DNA from: Candidatus Micrarchaeota archaeon CG1_02_55_22
Lineage (GTDB): Archaea; Micrarchaeota; Micrarchaeia; Norongarragalinales; UBA97
Direction of reading: 5' to 3'
DNA: 42,101 bases
Assembly (NCBI GenBank): GCA_001871595.1
Contig: MNVH01000026.1
Span: 1-42,101, forward strand
Part shown: in pieces, positions 36,853 to 42,101 of the stretch
How the letters are laid out: the number at the start of each line of letters is the position of its first letter
How positions within the stretch are numbered: position 1 is the stretch's first letter
Made by a program: the position numbers and the translations under genes
Notes under the pieces: generated by a model
Told to the model about the DNA's origin: nothing
Seen by the model: the letters and a program-made list of their open reading frames with translations, nothing else
Database searches by the model: none

Positions 36853-39459
36853 GTGGATAACGCCAAGCTCAAGGACGAATTCTCAGGCGCGTATAAGTAC
36901 GGCTTCCACGAAACCGACGAGTCCGTCTTCAAGTCGCCTAAAGGCATCAATGCGGATATAGTCACCAATATATCGCGCATGAAGAAAGAACCCGCATGGA
37001 TGCTCGAACGCCGGCTCGAAGGCCTCAAGCTATTCAAGGAAAAGCCCCTGCCAACGTGGGGCGCCGACCTTTCCGCAATAGATTTTGACAACCTGCACTA
37101 TTATTCAAAACCCTCAGAGAAGCAGTTCGATTCTTGGGACGATGTCCCTGAAAAGATGAAGAACACCTTTAACCGCCTCGGTATTCCGGAGGCAGAACAA
37201 AAATTCCTCGCCGGGGTGGGCGCGCAATACGACTGTCTTACCGCCGATACCTTGGTGCCAACCTCGTCAGGACTAAAGAGTATTGCCGAAATCCGGCCCG
37301 GGGATTCCGTTTTTGCTTTGAATGAACCGTCGCGCCAACTGACACCTAAACACGTTATAGCCGTCGTTGATAAGGGAATACGCGAGGTTTTTGAAGTTAC
37401 TGCGGGGGGTCGCGCCATAAAAGCTACGTACAATCATCCTTTTCTTGTACTTTCTCATTATTCGAAGCCTGGTTCCAGACGCGGGCGTTATGTCCGCGAG
37501 TGGAAGTACCTGAACGAAATTCATCCGGGAGATCTAGTCGGTATTGCCAAGCAACTTCCTGATTACGGTTTTCCGCATAAGCTTAATGCGCCCGTTTTAA
37601 ACACCGTAGTTTCGATAACAAACCAGTTTGGCGCGGTTTGGACGCATAATTATGCTTACAAGTACAACGCTGTGAATTTGCCCAAGCAGACTGATTCGGA
37701 CCTGATGTGGCTTTTCGGCTTGTTTACGGGTGATGGTTGGATTGACTCTGCGGGTAAGAGAGTCTCGTTTGCAATACCGTCAACCGAACCAGAATTACGG
37801 TCAGAACTGGCGGCCGTGATTGACAAGCTGTTCGGTATTGGAGTTCGATTCGAGAACGAGTATAAGTTAACTATTCACAGCAAGGCCGTAGCCGGGTTCT
37901 TTACAGAAAACGGGTTTTTCGGCAAAGCAAAGTCGAAGAAATTGCCAGACTGGGTGTATGGTTTGCCGCGTGAGCAGATACTGGCCTTTTTGGGCGGATA
38001 TTTGGACTCTGATGGAACGGTGCTTTCAGGAAAGAAGAGTCACTCAGCGGTCCTGACCAGCGCCAACCCCGTGTTACTGGCTTCTGCGCGAATTTTGACC
38101 ATGCACGCTAGTCTTCAAGCTTCCAAGGTATTCAAAGTCGTACAAAAACAATCTTTTGGAAAACCGGGCGTACAAATCTTCTATCGTTTTACCATAAGCG
38201 GCAGCCTAAAAGATTTGGGCAGCAGAAACCCCTTTCGTTTCAATCGCTTTGGTAAAACAAAGTACGTTCATTCTTTTAATTCTGCAAGAAACACCACTTT
38301 CCGCAAGCATGTAAGCCCAGATTTGGGCTTCGCAAAGATTGATTCCATAGAACACGTCGGTCGCGAGCGTGTTTTTGATATAACTGTTGACAGTGAACAC
38401 AATTTCGTCGCTGAAGGCTTCATAGTGCATAACAGCGAAGTCGTATATCACCACCTAAAAGAATCGCTCGAAAAGCAGGGCGTAGTCTTCCTCGACATGG
38501 ATTCCGGCTTGCGCGAACACGAAGAAATTGTGAAGAAATACTTCGGCACCGTAATCCCGACCGGCGACAACAAGTTCGCGGCGCTCAACACCGCAGTGTG
38601 GAGCGGAGGTTCGTTCGTCCACATTCCGGCCGGCGTTAAAGTCGAGATTCCGCTTCAAGCCTACTTCCGCATCAACGCGAAGAACGTAGGCCAGTTCGAG
38701 CGCACCCTTATAGTTGCAGAGCCCGGCAGTTTCGTTCATTACGTGGAAGGCTGTTCTGCCCCAATATATTCTACCGACGCGTTGCACAGCGCGGTAGTCG
38801 AAATCCTCGCCTTGCCGGGTTCGCACGTCCGGTACACCACGATACAGAACTGGTCGAGCGACGTCTACAATTTGGTGACAAAACGTGCTAAAGCATTCCG
38901 CGACTCTTCAGTCGAATGGATCGACGGCAACATCGGCTCTAAGGTCACGCAAAAGTATCCTTGCATCATGCTCATGGAACCCGGTGCCCGCGGCGAAGTC
39001 GTCTCGATAGCCTTTGCCGGTAAGGGACAGCGCCAAGATGCGGGCGCCAAGATATTCCACCTCGCTTCCGATACGTCGTCGAATATCATCTCGAAATCGG
39101 TCAGCAAGGACGGCGGCCGAACGGTTTACCGCGGTTTAGTCAACGTTGCGCCAAACGCCTCGCGCGTCAAGTCGAACGTCGAGTGCGATGCGCTCATACT
39201 AGATGAGAAAAGCGCATCCGATACGATTCCGTACATGAGCATTAGTAACGAGGACGTGAGCATCTCGCACGAAGCAAGCGTCTCCAAGCTCGACGATGAG
39301 AAGTTGTTCTATTTGCGCACGCGCGGCTTTACTGAAGAGGCGGCAAAGCAATTGCTCGTGCAAGGGTTTATTGAGCCGTTCACGCGCCAGCTCCCAATGG
39401 AGTACGCCGTCGAGCTCAACCGGTTGATAGAACTGGAAATGGAGGGCTCTGTTGGATGA
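36853..39459 (+). CDS. sufB: Fe-S scaffold protein SufB, interrupted by an in-frame intein
   Basis: The 868-codon frame is SufB (about 468 residues after splicing) plus a 400-residue intein at 128-527. The N-extein contains the helical start and ends GVGAQYD; the C-extein resumes SEVVYHHLKESLE and runs through the SufB beta-helix (GVKVEIPLQAYFRIN, VHYVEGCSAPIYS, RTVYRGLVNVAPNA) to the C-terminal ISHEASVSKLDDEKLFYLRTRG. GTG start right after sufC; the stop overlaps sufD by ATGA. Splicing to the normal GAQYDSEVVYH junction is required for function. Confidence 0.97.
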   Translation: MDNAKLKDEFSGAYKYGFHETDESVFKSPKGINADIVTNISRMKKEPAWMLERRLEGLKLFKEKPLPTWGADLSAIDFDNLHYYSKPSEKQFDSWDDVPEKMKNTFNRLGIPEAEQKFLAGVGAQYDCLTADTLVPTSSGLKSIAEIRPGDSVFALNEPSRQLTPKHVIAVVDKGIREVFEVTAGGRAIKATYNHPFLVLSHYSKPGSRRGRYVREWKYLNEIHPGDLVGIAKQLPDYGFPHKLNAPVLNTVVSITNQFGAVWTHNYAYKYNAVNLPKQTDSDLMWLFGLFTGDGWIDSAGKRVSFAIPSTEPELRSELAAVIDKLFGIGVRFENEYKLTIHSKAVAGFFTENGFFGKAKSKKLPDWVYGLPREQILAFLGGYLDSDGTVLSGKKSHSAVLTSANPVLLASARILTMHASLQASKVFKVVQKQSFGKPGVQIFYRFTISGSLKDLGSRNPFRFNRFGKTKYVHSFNSARNTTFRKHVSPDLGFAKIDSIEHVGRERVFDITVDSEHNFVAEGFIVHNSEVVYHHLKESLEKQGVVFLDMDSGLREHEEIVKKYFGTVIPTGDNKFAALNTAVWSGGSFVHIPAGVKVEIPLQAYFRINAKNVGQFERTLIVAEPGSFVHYVEGCSAPIYSTDALHSAVVEILALPGSHVRYTTIQNWSSDVYNLVTKRAKAFRDSSVEWIDGNIGSKVTQKYPCIMLMEPGARGEVVSIAFAGKGQRQDAGAKIFHLASDTSSNIISKSVSKDGGRTVYRGLVNVAPNASRVKSNVECDALILDEKSASDTIPYMSISNEDVSISHEASVSKLDDEKLFYLRTRGFTEEAAKQLLVQGFIEPFTRQLPMEYAVELNRLIELEMEGSVG
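37234..38433 (+). mobile_element. SufB intein with LAGLIDADG homing endonuclease
   Basis: 400 codons in frame within sufB. Block A is CLTADTLVPTSSG with nucleophile Cys1; block B is KATYNHPFLV (Thr65, His68); the endonuclease has LAGLIDADG motifs LFGLFTGDG (160-168) and FLGGYLDSDG (252-261), each with an acidic residue; blocks F/G are RVFDITVDSEHNFVAEG and FIVHN, with terminal His399-Asn400 followed by extein Ser+1. All splicing residues are present. Third-position T/A use is higher than in the flanking exteins, which fits later acquisition. Confidence 0.96.
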
Positions 39460-40544
39460 ATGAAGACAAGCTCTTTACTCGTGACAGTCTCCACCGTATT
39501 AGCGGAGACGCGAACGCCTTTGAAAGATACCGCGCGTTCGCGTGGCCTTCCCCGAAAGAGGACTCCTGGAAGTACTCCTCGCCGGCAATATTCGATTACT
39601 CTAAACTGCCCGCGTTCGCGCCCGCAAAGCCCGGCGTCGACGTCGAGGGCTGCAAGGTATCGTTCGAGCCGTTGCGCGCCGCGTGGGTGCCCAACGACAA
39701 GCTCGAACACGTCGCAGATGCTTTTTCGTCGACTTTCTTAAAGATTGTAGTGCCTAAAGACTCGGTTGCCCGCGCCACCCTCCGCTTCACGCCCAGTGCC
39801 TCGCTCGCCGGCGCAATCCAAATAGATGTCGGCGAGGGTGCGGCGCTCGACTACGCTGAAGACTGGACTTCTAAAAAAGCCGTTTTCTCCGGTTTCAAAA
39901 CTTGGTTCAACCTTGCGCGCGGCGCCAAACTAAAACACTCTGCACTCCAGCGTTTTGCGCCGGGCTCGTTCTCGCTCGCACTAAAAGAGTATCACCTCGC
40001 AGCCGCGTCAACAACTAACTCGGTTCACGCCGAACTCGGGAGCAGTTTCTCGCGCCTCAAGATCGATCAGCACTTCGACGGCGACGGCAGCGCTTCAGAG
40101 AATAAAGCGCTATTTTTCGGTTCGAACGCCGAGCACTTCGACATCACTACGAACGCGTTCCACCACGCGCGCAACACGAAGAGCGACATCGTTGCCAAAG
40201 GCGCGTTGAAAGGCAATTCTTCCGCGGTCTACCGCGGCCTCATCAAGATAGACAAGACCGGCAGCGGCACGGATTCGTACTTACAGGATCGTGTGCTCCA
40301 CTTGTCGAAAGGAGTAAAGTCCAACAGCATTCCTTCGCTTCTAATCGACAACAACGACGTGCACGCGTCGCACGGTGCCACGACGAGCCGCCTCGACGAG
40401 AACGCACTCTTTTACTTGCGTTCGCGCGGCCTGCCGCGCAGCGAAGCCGAACGCCTCGTAGTAGAAGGTTTTCTCGGCGGAGTCGCAGCCGGTTCGCGGT
40501 TCAAAAACGACGTGGCAAAACTGGTGGCGGAGAAGGCGGTTTGA
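39456..40544 (+). CDS. sufD: Fe-S scaffold protein SufD
   Basis: 362-residue SufB/D beta-helix paralogue that pairs with SufB and SufC. The N-terminus is short and helical (RYRAFAWPSPKEDSWKYSS). The C-terminal conserved block IPSLLIDNNDVHASHGATTSRLDENALFYLRSRGLPRSEAERLVVEGFL is typical, with the conserved HGA. The ATGA overlap couples it to sufB, and sufS begins one nt after its stop. Confidence 0.95.
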   Translation: MNEDKLFTRDSLHRISGDANAFERYRAFAWPSPKEDSWKYSSPAIFDYSKLPAFAPAKPGVDVEGCKVSFEPLRAAWVPNDKLEHVADAFSSTFLKIVVPKDSVARATLRFTPSASLAGAIQIDVGEGAALDYAEDWTSKKAVFSGFKTWFNLARGAKLKHSALQRFAPGSFSLALKEYHLAAASTTNSVHAELGSSFSRLKIDQHFDGDGSASENKALFFGSNAEHFDITTNAFHHARNTKSDIVAKGALKGNSSAVYRGLIKIDKTGSGTDSYLQDRVLHLSKGVKSNSIPSLLIDNNDVHASHGATTSRLDENALFYLRSRGLPRSEAERLVVEGFLGGVAAGSRFKNDVAKLVAEKAV

Positions 40545-40545
40545 A

Positions 40546-41754
40546 ATGCTTGACGTTAGAAAAGATTTCCCTATTCTCTCGCGCCGCGTCAACGGCAAAA
40601 AACTCGTTTACTTGGATAACGCCGCGTCCACGCAATCGCCCCGTTCAGTAATCGATGCAGTTAGCGATTACTTTGGTAACCACCATGCGAACGTGCACCG
40701 CGGGGTCCACACGCTCAGCGCCGAGGCAACCGAACTATTGGAAAACGCGCGACGTGAGGTTGCCGGATTCATCAACGCTACGCCAGAAGAAGTAATCTTT
40801 GTGCGTAATACTACCGAGGCGTTAAACCTTGTGGCGCGCTCTTACGGCGATGCATTCATCGGCAAGAACGATTCAATCGTGTTGACGCAGCTCGAGCACC
40901 ACAGCAACATCGTTCCCTGGCAACAGCTTGCCAACCGTACGGGAGCAAAGCTGCATTACGCGCGCATCAACGGGGAAGGAATGCTCGAAGAGAACCACTT
41001 CGCCGAACTCTTGGCTGGCGTTCCTCGTATAACCGCGTTCACCGGCGCATCAAACGCTCTTGGTTCGCTTACGCCAGTGCGAAAGATGGCGCGGCTCGTC
41101 CGCGCTGCCGGTGCAGTATCCGTGCTCGACGCCGCCCAGCTTGCGCCACACGGCGGGCTTGACGTGAAACGCTTGGGTGTTGACTTCGCCGCGTTTTCAG
41201 GTCACAAGCTCTACGGCCCCACCGGCATCGGCGTACTCTATGGCCGAAAAGAGTTGCTAGAAAAAATGCCTGCTTTTCTAGGCGGTGGGGACATGATTCG
41301 CGAAGTTTCGTGGGATTCCTTTACCGTTAACGACTTGCCTTACAAGTTCGAGGCGGGAACGCCGAATATCTCGGGTGCTATCGGTTTGGCCGCCGCCGTT
41401 AGGTACCTCTCGAAAATCGGTCTGGCTCACATCGCTCGCCACGAAGCCGAGCTCACGCGCCAAACGCTAGATTTGTTCGGTCAAGACGAGCGCGTGGTGC
41501 TTTACGGCCCGCCCGCGTCAAAACGCGCAAGCATCGTTTCCTTCAACTACGGTTCAGTGCACGCCCACGACGTTGCAAGCGTGCTCGACTCGCAAGGCGT
41601 TGCCATCCGCAGCGGACACCACTGCGCCATGCCTTTGATGGGCCTTCTCGGCGTGCCCGCAACCGCCCGCGCCAGCTTCGCCTTGTACAATACGCCCAAT
41701 GATGTCGAGGCGCTCGCTTCTTCGCTCAAAAAAGTAGGAAAGATTTTCGGTTGA
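40546..41754 (+). CDS. sufS: Cysteine desulfurase SufS
   Basis: PLP enzyme (class II/SufS type) that releases sulfur from cysteine as a persulfide. The 402 residues include YLDNAASTQSP, the PLP-facing TQLEHHSNIVPWQ (His118), the Lys221 region FSGHKLYGPTGIGVLYG, and the catalytic Cys360 in RSGHHCAMPLM without the extended loop of class I enzymes. LDAAQ replaces the common LDGAQ. The partner sufU follows 7 nt downstream. Confidence 0.97.
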   Translation: MLDVRKDFPILSRRVNGKKLVYLDNAASTQSPRSVIDAVSDYFGNHHANVHRGVHTLSAEATELLENARREVAGFINATPEEVIFVRNTTEALNLVARSYGDAFIGKNDSIVLTQLEHHSNIVPWQQLANRTGAKLHYARINGEGMLEENHFAELLAGVPRITAFTGASNALGSLTPVRKMARLVRAAGAVSVLDAAQLAPHGGLDVKRLGVDFAAFSGHKLYGPTGIGVLYGRKELLEKMPAFLGGGDMIREVSWDSFTVNDLPYKFEAGTPNISGAIGLAAAVRYLSKIGLAHIARHEAELTRQTLDLFGQDERVVLYGPPASKRASIVSFNYGSVHAHDVASVLDSQGVAIRSGHHCAMPLMGLLGVPATARASFALYNTPNDVEALASSLKKVGKIFG

Positions 41755-41761
41755 TGCTCTA

Positions 41762-42101
41762 ATGAATGACGACTTATACGCGCAAGAGATACTGCACCAC
41801 TACAAGCACCCGCAAAACAAGGGTTCTTTGAAAGTGTTCGATGCCGAGGCCCGCGATTCTAACCCGTTGTGCGGTGACTCGCTGCATATCCAGCTCAAGC
41901 TCGACTCAAAGGGCCGCGTGTCGGCAATCGCTTTCGACGGGCCAGGCTGCGCCATCTCGCAAGCATCCGCGTCAATGGTGACTGAGCTCGCCAAAGGCAA
42001 GACCCCGAAACAAATCATTGCCTTAAAACACGGCGACGTTGCGAAGCTGTTCGGCACCAAGCTTTCTCCTACCCGGCTCAAGTGCGCCCTACTATCATTA
42101 A
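41762..42101 (+). CDS. sufU: SufU-type sulfur acceptor/Fe-S scaffold (3' truncated by window)
   Basis: IscU-fold zinc protein that takes persulfide from SufS. 113 codons are visible with no stop: NPLCGD (Cys37, Asp39), GPGCAISQASASMV (Cys63) and RLKCALL (Cys108) give the three Cys and one Asp zinc ligands. The GxGCAISxASxSM form and pairing with sufS indicate SufU rather than IscU. Only a short C-terminal tail is missing. Confidence 0.95.
   Translation, partial: MNDDLYAQEILHHYKHPQNKGSLKVFDAEARDSNPLCGDSLHIQLKLDSKGRVSAIAFDGPGCAISQASASMVTELAKGKTPKQIIALKHGDVAKLFGTKLSPTRLKCALLSL

Noticed and set aside
37234-38433. Reading the sufB insert as a separate endonuclease gene or as an assembly fusion
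   Set aside because: It is exactly in frame, begins with Cys, ends His-Asn before Ser, and rejoins the conserved SufB sequence without loss, so it is an intein.
1-42101. CRISPR array, rRNA operon or complete insertion sequence
   Set aside because: No regularly spaced repeats of 24-40 nt, no rRNA-like sequence and no full transposase with terminal repeats were found.

Overview
The window is archaeal chromosome. The evidence is domain-specific genes: GatD/GatE, aPelota, TFE with its C-terminal zinc ribbon, Trm56, Pth2, NurA, archaeal-type ApgM, an archaeal prepilin-peptidase/pilin system, and three tRNA genes interrupted by introns of the bulge-helix-bulge (BHB) kind. Many genes have a TATA-like box about 25-30 nt before the start codon and no Shine-Dalgarno (SD) sequence (leaderless). 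Others are packed in operons with TTGA/ATGA/GTGA start-stop overlaps and frequent TTG/GTG starts. The many very short genes fit a compact genome such as a DPANN lineage (Diapherotrites/Micrarchaeota-like), but the lineage cannot be fixed from this sequence alone.

Layout. 1-2.7 kb: gatD (5' cut) and gatE. 2.7-8.8 kb, plus strand: a membrane-anchored Ig-like protein, then a pilus engine (secretion ATPase, two TadC-like platform proteins, two tiny pilins) and pelota. 8.8-15.4 kb, mostly minus strand: two runs of pilin-like secreted proteins with a prepilin peptidase, a membrane-anchored OB-fold-like protein and a TctA-like polytopic protein. 15.4-20.7 kb: a structured leader, an ACT-domain protein, gatB, a sigma-region-4-like HTH protein, nurA, pth2, ilvE. 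20.8-24.9 kb: a half-SWIB protein, an acidic/Lys-rich protein, secreted coiled-coil and lipoprotein genes, a membrane-tethered winged-helix protein and a double zinc-ribbon protein. 25-30.4 kb: dcd, a JAMM protein, an eno-apgM-HTH operon and several small proteins. 30.4-34 kb: initiator tRNA-Met next to a PD-(D/E)XK nuclease gene, tfe, trm56, tRNA-Lys, a candidate small RNA, a rhomboid protease and tRNA-Cys. 34-42.1 kb: a soluble histidine kinase, a ThiF-like E1 enzyme, and a padR-sufC-sufB-sufD-sufS-sufU operon cut by the window end.

How the parts work together. The pilus genes form one system split over two loci: motor and platform on the plus strand, and about ten candidate class III signal-peptide subunits with their peptidase. 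GatDE makes Gln-tRNA(Gln); GatB belongs to a GatCAB enzyme whose other subunits are not here. The suf operon encodes Fe-S scaffold, sulfur donor and carrier, and its SufB carries a 400-residue intein with a LAGLIDADG endonuclease. The most unusual stretch is the initiator tRNA-Met gene: it has a 24-nt intron between positions 9 and 10 with exact BHB geometry, it lies inside a long imperfect inverted repeat, and it abuts an A/T-rich nuclease gene with tandem DNA-binding-like repeats.
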